Shown in pieces: positions 19,075 through 27,024 of a stretch of DNA of 27,024 nt (its first letter is position 1; every line of letters begins with the position of its first letter). The translations under genes were made by a program, and so were the position numbers. The notes under the pieces were generated by a model. It saw nothing but the letters and a program-made list of their open reading frames with translations. It did not search any database and was not told the DNA's origin. Source of the DNA: Discostella pseudostelligera (taxonomy: Eukaryota > Bacillariophyta > Thalassiosirophyceae > Thalassiosirales > Thalassiosiraceae); the NCBI GenBank assembly GCA_036940085.1, contig JALLBK010000351.1, positions 1 to 27,024 on the forward strand, written 5' to 3'.

Positions 19075-22000
19075 ATGAGTAGCAATCGCGTCGATGTCGG
19101 CGGCGAAAGTGTCACTCGTAACGACAATCCTCTTGAAATCCACACCCATTTCAGCAACAGCAACGACGATAATGACGACGATAGCTTCCAACTTCAACGA
19201 ATCGAAACCGACGATGATGACAAGGCTGCACTTCTCGAGGAGGAGGAATTCGCCAAAATCGCATCTCCCAAAGTATCCGAATTATTGAAAGAGCAGGCCA
19301 TCGTTTTGGATGAATTATTATGGAATGGCTTCTACAGCCACGGCAGTTCATCGGACACTGATAACAGTGAGAATGAAGGTGATGAAGATGGCATGGATGA
19401 AGAATGGAGACAGTTGGAGGCAACCCAGCTGAATCTCAAGGATGAATTGGAGGCGGCTACGAAAATGTATTATGACAATACTCAGCATCATGATAGTGAC
19501 AAGAGCTTGATTGATCACGATAATGATGACGATGATGGAGATTGCGACCAGAGCTGGAGTGATTCGATCCATCAATACTACATTGGAAGCATCAATAGCA
19601 ATAATAACATCCATCATGTCAAGGACACGACACCACTGAACAGTACCAGCATTAGTGACGACCAATCTCCACCTCCACCTCCTCCCATCAATCATTCCTA
19701 CACACTTGCCGATCATGCTCGAGCATCGCACATTTCACGGCGAGAGTCTGATCGAGGAATGTACACCATGCCATTCTTATCACGTCATGACCTCGAGACA
19801 ATGAATATCGTTTCATTGCCCGAGTGGATATCACGCCCGAGTAGTACGGGAGGAATGTCCTCTCGAGAACGTGAACTGTACATGAAACGTATCCTCGATT
19901 GCGCTGTGGAATATATTGAACCGATGAAATCTAAAAAGTTGCAAAAGTTATTCTCAGGTTGGGTTCCTGGACCTGGTGAGGGACAATCTTCTCCGAGGCG
20001 CGAGGGGAGGGATGATGCTAATGGTCGTGGTGGTGACAGTCAACGAATCGTGGCCTACCACTCGATGGCACAGAAGTCAAATGACGACAATTATGACGAA
20101 AATGATGGCGACTCCTCCTGCAACGAAGATGAGAATGGGTATGGATTCGAGGACATCAATGGGGTGACATATGCTTCACCGTCCCATAAACAACAAAGCC
20201 ATTTTTTGGAGCCTTTACCAGTACGCACCGTGACTATTCGCATTCGTTGCGATGTAATGTGCGGTGCTGTCATGGATGCACTTACAACGTCGGTGGAGCG
20301 GATAGATGGAGAAATAACAAAGCGACAAGGAGGGGTGAGTTCGTATCACAAGCCAAATTATTTTAGCTAACATGTTGTTTTCCGAACCTCACGAAACAAT
20401 TATTCCTTCTTATCAGCATCTAAGAGCGTTCCTTCGCGGTAGGACAATCAGGGCTTGGAAACCAGGAGAGTTGGGAAATACATTCCCTGTGAAAAACGAG
20501 GATGAGCCAGATGACGCTAGTACCATCACGACGGGATTTTCCACGGTACTATCTCCTTTACTCAGATCGCCTCGTACCAAGCATGATGGTCCATCGTTCG
20601 ATATTTTACCACCATATATTCTCGACGCACAATTGGTAACAAAGAAGGTGGGGAAAGATTGCCAGCGATTAGTCCTATTGCGAATTTATCGCATGCAGGA
20701 TGTAGCACGTGCGAGAGGGGGAATGGGCGAGGGAGAAAACGAGGAGGAGTTTGATGCGATGCCTCCACTTTATTTTGCGGGAGAAGAGAAGGAGGGTGTC
20801 GAACAACATGATGACGGCGGACAAGAAGACATCATTGACAATATACAGGAGAGTAATCTCAGCCTGAGAAATCTCCAGGAGGCCGCAGCATTAGTACAAC
20901 GAATCAAAGCTGTGGGTGGATCAGGGTTTGCCATTGACCCACCTCAACCCATGCACGAGAGTGATGGCGCATCGATCTCCTCAAACACAGGTGCAAGGAG
21001 CTATCTAAAATCATTTGGTGATGTAATAACTTCTCCCATTCGTTATCTGGCTGGCACGCAAATGTCGAGTTTGTCGCCGAACACAAGTGTACTGGACCTA
21101 ATGTCCGCGGAACTGCTCCGAAAATTCGTGCCTTCACCTTCGGTTGGGACCGTTTCGAAATTAGCATTTGATGCAGCGAAGAAAAAGAGCTATGGAGTCT
21201 TTCCTGCATTATCGAAGGAAGATGAGCCGTATGTGAAGTCATCTTGGATATTTCTGAGGGATTGTATTGAAGAGTTGGATCGACGATTTCTAGCGTACAG
21301 GTGAGCGGGCACATTAGTGATTTTGCTACTTATGCTTCTTCTCGTTGGTTTGGTTGTGATGATTTCATTCTCATCTCCTTGGCTATTTTCTGAACTTAGC
21401 ACGCTCGGGATTTATCATAGCACGCAAGGAAATTACACATCCTTCCAGTTTCCGCCGCTACCTACCCTCGACGGTCATTTCATCGCTCAAATCAATTCCT
21501 TTTGCCGCGAAATTATGATCGTCTCCCTTGTGAAGACTGCGTCGGAGCTTGAAATCTATGCCCGCGAATTCGAGAAATCCTGCGGCAATTTAGACCAGCT
21601 GCTTCGACCTACTTTTGACGTATATCGTATGACCCCGCCGCAGCTGCCAGTGCCAGTACCGCTGACAGCATATCCGCTTGATTTCAGAGCTCCAGAAGGT
21701 AACTATTTCGCACTCTCTTACTCAAGATGTCATGTCTTCCGGTAATCTCTCACTATTTGCTCAATCGACACCATGCCAATGTAGATATATGTCCTCCTTG
21801 GGGTCCCGACGTGCAGTCGACTTTGGACGGTCTTGAGAGCATTTTTGACCAGTCACACGTCCAACTGTCAGGATTTGAGTGTTCAGAGAAAGCGGTATCT
21901 GCTGTTGTTGCAGCGTTTCAAAAGCAAAACGATGTAGAGCAGGGTGCTCGTCTTGGAAGGAAGAACATGCAAGTGATGGATCGATTAGCGAAAATGCAAG

Positions 22001-22524
22001 CGCACAAGCGCAACTCCATAGCGAGATTACGAGATTCCTATGGAATCAGTAGCCTTGCAACCAAAGCTGCGAATGAATTTCATGCACTCCGACAAAGGAG
22101 TACAAACATCGGATCTCTTACGGATGTGATTAATTCAGTACCTGATGAGGTTCCGCTACTGATATGCAACGTATTGGTCGGCAGTGCAGCTGGAACCTGC
22201 TACGTTACTCATGCGCACGTACTATTCAGCACACAACTGCTGCCAGTTCTTGGCGGAAGCAGAATCCATTTATTCTCAATTATGGATATCGAAGTGACGA
22301 TCAATGCTCAATCGAATACATTGCTGAGCCCGCTTCCTGCATCGATTTCATTTACAACTGCTGTTTTTGGAAGTAGGAGATCGACCCGCGAAGAGGTTTA
22401 CAACTTCATTCCCTCAGTGGGAGCTCGAAGATTTGCCAAATTCATTGAAGTGTTGAGAGATGTGGCGTCTGAGAATCCAGAATCGTTGAAGTTTTTGGAG
22501 AAGGGCGGCCTGGGCGATATCTGA
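19075..22524 (+). CDS. Unrecognised 1060-residue acidic protein, possible GRAM/PH-like C-terminal domain
   Basis: Four exons join exactly in frame: 19075-20334, 20417-21300, 21400-21698 and 21785-22524 (3183 nt). Introns are 82, 99 and 86 bp. The first 180 residues are Asp/Glu/Asn/Ser-rich and probably disordered, followed by a PPPPPP stretch. A more ordered segment begins near SRHDLETMNIVSLPEW. Residues about 936-1035 (NVLVGSAAGTCYVTHAHVLF, then IHLFSIMDI) have the pattern of a GRAM or PH-like domain: ligand-free beta strands with a G-x-x-Y-V-T-x-x-x-V-L-F core, which in known proteins binds membrane lipids. That call is tentative. Otherwise I do not recognise the protein. No transmembrane segment is apparent in the spliced product. 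Its stop lies 2 bp from the predicted end of the convergent HNH pseudogene. Confidence 0.75.
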
Positions 22525-22526
22525 AT

Positions 22527-24608
22527 TTAATACCCTGAATGAAAGTGAATCAATGGTTTTGACAGATGCAGTATCGCAGCGAATGCAGTGATGACACACC
22601 AAGTAATTCGTAATTATGCACTTATGAACCATACTCACCACTTCTGTATTTGTCGACAACCGCTTTGCTCCATCCTTGAGGTTCACCGTTGGACAAATCC
22701 TCGAACCTGTCCGTCATGTACTCAATCAAGTTGAACTCGGCACATATGAGTACCCAAGGATATATAAGCCCTGATTCAACCTCTCGACAGACACAGTCCA
22801 GGCATCTTTGCCAAGTGTCCCCCCCCAACTCATCGGAATGTTGGTATAGTAGCAACATCCACGTTGACGCTTCCACAGCTCCCTAGTAGGTCATCTTTTG
22901 TCCACTCCCCCCTGTTCTTGCCAAAACGCTTCCACAGCTCCCTAAGTAGGTCAATCTTTCGTCCATGCCCCCCTGTTCTTACCAAATCACGTAGTTCTCA
23001 CTCAGCGTCCGTCCACTTATCTGTGTATCAGGGGATGGCATAGACTTTCCATGATTTTTAACGAAATGCTTCCAACCAGATCCAAGAGCATCTTGATACT
23101 TATCGGGGGTCCACTTCGCATGTGTGTTGAACCTAATGTCCACAAGGCGTACATTTCCATCCACATAACCTTTCGTATTGTCGATACGATCTAGTGATGC
23201 CATGTTGACGTGTCCCAGGCAGAAGACGAGCTCTACACCAGAAAGAGCACACATTGTTGGTAGGCCGCCTATGTACTCTTTAGTCACAGTGACCTCCGGC
23301 ATCTTCCGTCCCTCTCCCATTCTGTGTGTATTCCATTTCTTTGCACCATGAATCATATGAGGAATAAACATGCATAAACCACAGCTACAAGTCAATCCTG
23401 TTACCGAACCTTTTTTGTCAAAGAAGTTTACAGGACGTGTCTGCTGACATTTCGTGCATTCTTTCTCAGTAATGGTCATTTCTTTCCGTGCAACTTCATA
23501 CTTAGCCACACGCACCTCATTTTTCTCTTTAGAACAAGAGTTGCACTGTCTTTTACCCTTGCAGAACATATCGGAACTCTTCCATTCCTTGCAGCACAAG
23601 CACTTACGCTATGCACCTTCTACTGTCGCGTCAATGGTCAAAATAAGAATGCAGACAAAATTTGTGATAAGAAACGAGAAGTGAGAAACAAATATGTGGA
23701 GAGAAACAGTCATTGATTTACTCACCCTTGAGCTTGGCAGCTCGCTCCTTTACTTTCTCTTTCAGACAAGACTTGCACTGTTTGTGACCCTTACGGAACA
23801 TCTCAGCACTCCTCCATTCCTCGCAAACCCAGCACTTCTTCTGTTCACCATCTGCTTTTGCATCAATGTTGGCAGATGCTGATGCAGCTGCTGTTGAAGT
23901 AGGTTTCACGCGCTTTGAAGATTGCACCATGGCCAATGAATCCTCATCATGTTTCCTCTTGGATGACATACAGTGTGCCGCTGCAGTAGCCTTCCCTTCA
24001 ACATATGATTGTTCATCATCTTCCTTCGACATAGTCATCATCATCCTCTTCGACATGCACCTCTTCCTCATCGTCTTCCACATACTCCTCGTCACCATCA
24101 TCAATACCATCATCGTCAACTTCCTCAACCTCATCCAACAAGGACTCGGCAACACCCAACAAGGGTGCAGGGAGATGGTTGGCAGAAAAGCCAAACACGG
24201 TAAGTTGACTGGGCTTCCACAATCTTGTCCTTTCATTAGACAGTCCTGTTGACCTACTCCTGAATTTCGTAAGCTGTTTAGTGACAGCCTTCCTCTGATG
24301 GACAAAGTATGGTGAGTAAATATCTATTTTGAAGCAGCAGTAATGAATAAAACATCATGTACTCACCTTCACCTTCACCTTCTCATTCCCACCAAAAAAC
24401 GAGTGCAGAGTTGAATCGTCACTTGGTTGGGCAAGCAACCCAAGCGACAATTGTCTTCCAAATCCTTTGTGCCGTAAACGAGATGAACATCTCGCATAGC
24501 AATGCCAAATTTGGTGCTAGCCACCATTTGCTTCAACCGGTAAGCCATCTCATTCTCACTTACATTACATACAATTGTCTTGTGAAATCTAACAACCATT
24601 TGCAACAT
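22527..24608 (-). pseudogene. Decayed ubiquitin-like / zinc-ribbon / double HNH nuclease gene
   Basis: Exon 1 (24608-24367) starts with a ubiquitin-like fold: HKTIVCNV, LVYGTKDLED and VTIQLCTRF align with ubiquitin KTITLEV, LIFAGKQLED and STLHLVLRL. Exon 2 (24294-23726) holds a basic stretch, an acidic linker, a KRKH basic patch and zinc ribbon 1 (CWVCEEW...QCKSC). Exon 3 (from 23622) has ribbon 2 (CLCCKEW...QCNSC), a third Cys pair, and an HNH-type core: CALSGVEL, then SLDRIDNTKGYVDGNVRLV. A second core, RGCCYYTNIPMSW then WTVSVERLN and LICAEFN, follows across 22850-22720. A last exon may end at 22527. Lesions: a frame slip at the A6 run (24394-24399), an extra base near 24021-24027, TAG at 23609-23611, further frameshifts near 22985, 22950, 22883 and about 22780. 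Such HNH cores are known from homing-type and phage nucleases. Function here is lost or unknown. Confidence 0.72.
22867..22986. repeat. Tandem duplication of a ~60-bp coding segment inside the HNH pseudogene
   Basis: Copy 1 (22867-22925) and copy 2 (22926-22986) both start ACGCTTCCACAGCTCCCTA on the plus strand and end CTGTTCTTxCCAAA. On the minus strand each encodes a segment of the pattern K-N-R-G-x-W-T-K-D, L-L-x-E-L-W-K-R. They carry different single-base indels: copy 2 has GATTGAC where copy 1 has GATGAC, and copy 1 lacks a T present in copy 2's CTACTTAGG. The indels therefore arose after the duplication or separately in each copy. Confidence 0.85.
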
Positions 24609-25056
24609 TTTCTCTGGTGGGGTGGACTGGTACTTGATCCAGGCATCTGTTGAAGCAAAGCACCTTTTGCGGCAACGTTGAACCAGGTGGTAAGGCAGGG
24701 TTTCTTTGGAGGACTCCACCAAACGACATCAAAGATGAAGACGATGATGGCCGTGACGAGGCACGGAAGGAAAAGGTCCATGGCAAATAGGGACGGAAGG
24801 TAGAACAAGAAGTCGAGGATGGTCATGGTGAGTTCGAACAATTGATTTGAAATTATTGTACAATGAGCAGCAGCCGCGGCAACCAGTCGCACGTCGCCAC
24901 CGCGTTTTACAATTCTCTACCAATGCCGATACCGCATCCGCCATGGCCGCGGCAACTAGTCGCGCAATCTACCAACACCAACATAACAGGTGACATGCAG
25001 TAGTAGGGAGGATGATGGAAAGTATGATTATATGTGTGTTATTGCACTCAATACAG
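24609..25056. other. Gap between two gene remnants, no supported gene
   Basis: The region is upstream of both remnants. A minus-strand ATG frame at 24826-24560 encodes a very hydrophobic stretch (MTILDFLFYLPSLFAMDLF and onward, one or two possible membrane spans), but it overlaps exon 1 of the HNH remnant in another frame and has no recognisable family. At 25012 an ATG opens the frame that runs into the dynactin fragment, but a CAG acceptor at 25054-25056 marks the more likely exon edge. No upstream dynactin exon could be found here. Confidence 0.35.
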
Positions 25057-26410
25057 GCCAATTTTGCTCAAATTACAATTGAAGTGGCGATGGATGCCTT
25101 GCGTCTGATGGCAGCAGGACAGTGGCCTGATTTATTATCGAAAGATCTATCTACAGATTTGGGTGGTGTGGTGACACATACAATTGCTGATCTGGATTTG
25201 ACACTTAGTGAGCAGTTGCAACTGTTAAAGTCCGATGGGGCCCTGTCTCCATTGCGTTCATCTCTGACGTATTTTGACCAATCTGTGAAGAATGCTAGGC
25301 TTGCTTTGTTTAGTGTGATGGATGAAAATGGATCGTTGGTCATTCCTACTGATTGGAAACCACCTGTATGGGAGGCCTTAAAGAATATTTCACTTGGTAG
25401 ATTTGCTTGTTTGGGTGCCACTGCTGTACTATCATCAGCATTGTCTCCCATTGAGGATTCTGAGAACGAGCCACCTCCTGCCACACCTAAACACTTTGCT
25501 GATGTGGTGACTAAGACAAAGTAAGGATGCTTTTTTATGTTCGATATCTGCAAAAATCTTGCAGGTCTTCAACTGAATGACACTGATACGCTCAATTCCC
25601 TTGATGAATTATCCTCTCAGTAATAGTCATTCAAAGGACTTGTATGAGTGCATATCAACGACCTTAGACGGAGAATCAATCACCATTGAGGACGTGGACA
25701 AATTTTTGTCTCTAATGGATTTGGTCCTTTATCCACCAAACAAATCCCGGCGCTGGTTTGTAAAACCGGATGGAGTGAAAATGACAATATTCAACACCAC
25801 TATTTGTCTGCAGAGTATGGAGACTCTTGGGGTGGAATAACCATGGTCGTTTCCCAAGCGAGGATTCTCGATGGAGATGCTGAAGATGTAAATTACCGAA
25901 TATGTGCTAGGGCAATTGAGAATCTGTTGGAGGAAGTGGTACAGAATGAGCCGAAGTTGGTTATTGCCAATTCTAAAATCACCAGTCTTGAAAAGGTGAG
26001 TAGATTGTATGGATGAGTGTATTTTCTGTTAGTGTTGCCGTGTCGCCATTCTCATCGGTTGTCTCCAATGAATTTCTTCACCAAACGCAGAGTCTGTCAT
26101 CTCGAGCGAAGGAAAATGTACTACAGCAACAAAACCTTACAGAGCTTGAGACTTTGTTGGCCAAAGCAGCTTCTGTGAATGCAATGATGCCCTTGAAGGG
26201 ACCCAAGCCAACTACTCCGTCTGACAGTTCTGGCGACAAAAGAAAACTGACGGTAGAAGTTCAGCAGCTACAAGAGGCGTTGGATATGGCACATAAACAA
26301 TCCGATGAATACGCAAAAGAAATTAGGTTGCTCAAGCACAAGTCTCAAACTCCTCGTGGTGTACGCACAGCAGGAGGTAAGATGAGTCCGAAAAAGTCAT
26401 CTTCGATGGC
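25057..26410 (+). pseudogene. 5'-truncated, frameshifted dynactin p150 (DCTN1)-like fragment
   Basis: Exons: 25057-25520; 25621 to about 25765; about 25775-25995; 26091-26410. Introns of 100 and 95 bp have good GT-AG borders. The first exon (FAQITIEVAMDALRLMAAGQ to LSPIEDSE) and second (DLYECISTTLDGESITIEDV) follow the order of the dynactin domain in p150. The third (ARILDGDAEDVNYRI, NSKITSLEK) and fourth (SSRAKENVLQQQNLTELE, then VQQLQEALDMAHKQ) match the segment leading into its coiled coil (ISLLEKKL-type motif in animals). The N-terminal CAP-Gly domain and first coiled coil are absent. Between 25755 and 25790 the frame must shift by one base to go from KPDG to HHYLSAEYGDSWGG; no intron explains it. 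After 26410 the frame stops within a few codons of any plausible splice. The identification rests on remembered family patterns and is moderate. Confidence 0.55.
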
Positions 26411-26912
26411 GGTCAGTGTAAACCTAAGACTAAGATCTTCCCACTGATCATAATCCCGACAAACATCATTGCTCTCGGGCTTTCAGTAGATACTTAGTTG
26501 AGTGGACATCATAATCATCATCATCATCATCATCCTCTTCATCTTCAGAAGTAAGAGTTCACGGTTCATCGTTCTTCGTTCTGCAATCTCTTGACGACGA
26601 GTTGAGTCGAAGAGTACTTAACGCTTGATTGGCGTAGGAAAGATACTTAACAACAGAAGATTTGAAAAAGATACTTAACAAGAATGACGTCATGGTCTGA
26701 GGTGGCGACGAACGAAGCAACACCGCCATTTCTGTTCGTCTGTCTGTCCCCGGTAGCTGATGATCGTAGAGCCTCATATAAAAATAAGTCTCCACTAGTA
26801 AGTCATGATCCCTTTCCGCTTCGCGGCTAGCGTGCTCGTTAGCAAGCTCCTACCGCACGCTTAGTGGCGACTCCTCTGCGCCCAATCAACGCATCCCGTC
26901 TCTCCTGTCGGG
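26411..26912 (+). promoter_or_regulatory. Promoter region of the next gene: repeated ATACTTAA, CRE and TATA box
   Basis: AGATACTTAACAA occurs at 26641-26653 and 26669-26681, 28 bp apart, with related words at about 26489 (AGATACTTAG) and 26613 (AGTACTTAA). TGACGTCA, a full CRE palindrome, sits at 26685-26692. TATAAAAAT at 26777-26785 is the best TATA box in the window. It would place transcription start near 26807 and the leader up to the ATG at 26913. An ATG at 26805 opens only 19 codons. A (TCA)n tract precedes the cluster. Function is inferred. Confidence 0.5.
26508..26535. repeat. Short ATC/TCA trinucleotide tract
   Basis: CATCATAATCATC followed by further ATC units runs from about 26508 to 26535, with one imperfect unit. 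It lies just after the dynactin remnant and continues as CTCTTCATCTTC. Confidence 0.8.
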
Positions 26913-27024
26913 ATGTCGTTCTCGGAGGTGTCGCGGGGGCCTCCTCCGGTGCCGTCGGCGGTTGCATTCGTTCATCGTGACGTCGACGTCATCGGTGATG
27001 GTGCTGCCAACAGCGGCTGCATCT
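26913..27024 (+). CDS. Possible 5' end of an unidentified gene, cut by the window edge
   Basis: From the ATG at 26913 (context GGGATGTCG) the frame stays open to the window end, 37 codons, starting MSFSEVSRGPPPVPSAVAF. It begins 128 bp after the TATA box and the surrounding DNA is distinctly GC-rich, as in other 5' coding ends here. It is too short to identify. Other frames are also open for similar lengths, so this is only a candidate. Confidence 0.3.
   Translation, partial: MSFSEVSRGPPPVPSAVAFVHRDVDVIGDGAANSGCI

Noticed and set aside
22979..23599. Intact stand-alone 206-residue HNH endonuclease gene
   Set aside because: The frame opens without a good ATG (the first zinc-ribbon Cys lies before it), is preceded by an in-frame TAG, and is clearly continuous with flanking broken exons.
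22527..24608. Group I or II intron with a homing endonuclease
   Set aside because: The gene has its own GT-AG introns, lies between genes and not within a conserved gene, and I see no intron core structure.
26805..26864. Short gene MIPFRFAASVLVSK... at 26805
   Set aside because: It stops after 19 codons and lies at or before the transcription start predicted from the TATA box.
1..27024. tRNA or rRNA genes
   Set aside because: No cloverleaf with a GGTTCRANTCC-like T arm or rRNA core sequence was recognised on reading either strand; a tRNAscan-type search was not possible.

Overview
The window looks like nuclear DNA of a microalga, most likely a diatom or other stramenopile. The reasons are: most genes carry short GT-AG introns (52-171 bp); the genes are eukaryotic (a full-size PDR/ABCG transporter, a NatC catalytic subunit, a p150-dynactin fragment); the pterin-synthase homologue has Glu where the usual catalytic Cys sits; and there are many acidic, Asn- or Ser-rich insertions. 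The organism call is inference. Gene models were spliced by hand, and the multi-exon models for the ABCG gene, the 10.0-12.6 kb gene, NAA30 and the 19.1-22.5 kb gene each sum to an exact multiple of three.

Layout. 1-1349: gene-poor, with degenerate GGTGCAG and TTGGTCAGCATG repeats. 1350-7058 (-): 14-exon, 1520-residue ABCG/PDR transporter with a 7-nt microexon inside the NBD2 Walker B/D-loop. 7059-7461: divergent promoter with two GGCGGGA boxes. 7462-9588 (+): intronless GH5 steryl-glucosidase/glucosylceramidase-like enzyme. 10035-12584 (+): unrecognised 782-residue protein with a basic, possibly mitochondrial, N-terminus, preceded by two identical CACGTG-containing 12-mers. 12679-13686 (-): PTPS-III-like pterin enzyme. 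13687-14643: intergenic, with a CRE palindrome and a compound hexanucleotide microsatellite. 14644-15271 (+): secreted, membrane-anchored Cys-rich repeat protein with an in-frame TGA. 15411-17597 (-): IQ-motif protein. 17806-18740 (-): NAA30. 19075-22524 (+): 1060-residue protein with a possible GRAM/PH-like C-terminus.

From 22.5 to 26.4 kb the character changes. A minus-strand gene encoding a ubiquitin-like domain, an acidic linker, two zinc ribbons and two HNH-type nuclease modules is riddled with frameshifts and a stop. Beside it lies a 5'-truncated, frameshifted dynactin p150 remnant. The flanking genes are intact, so this looks like local decay and not a poor assembly overall. The window ends with the promoter (CRE, repeated ATACTTAA, TATA box) and possible first codons of another gene.

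The most novel item is the ubiquitin-like/zinc-ribbon/HNH architecture. Possible functional links are few. The ABCG transporter and the lipid-glucoside hydrolase share a promoter region and could act on related lipids. The other genes look like unrelated housekeeping genes packed tail-to-tail with 2-140 bp between stop codons.
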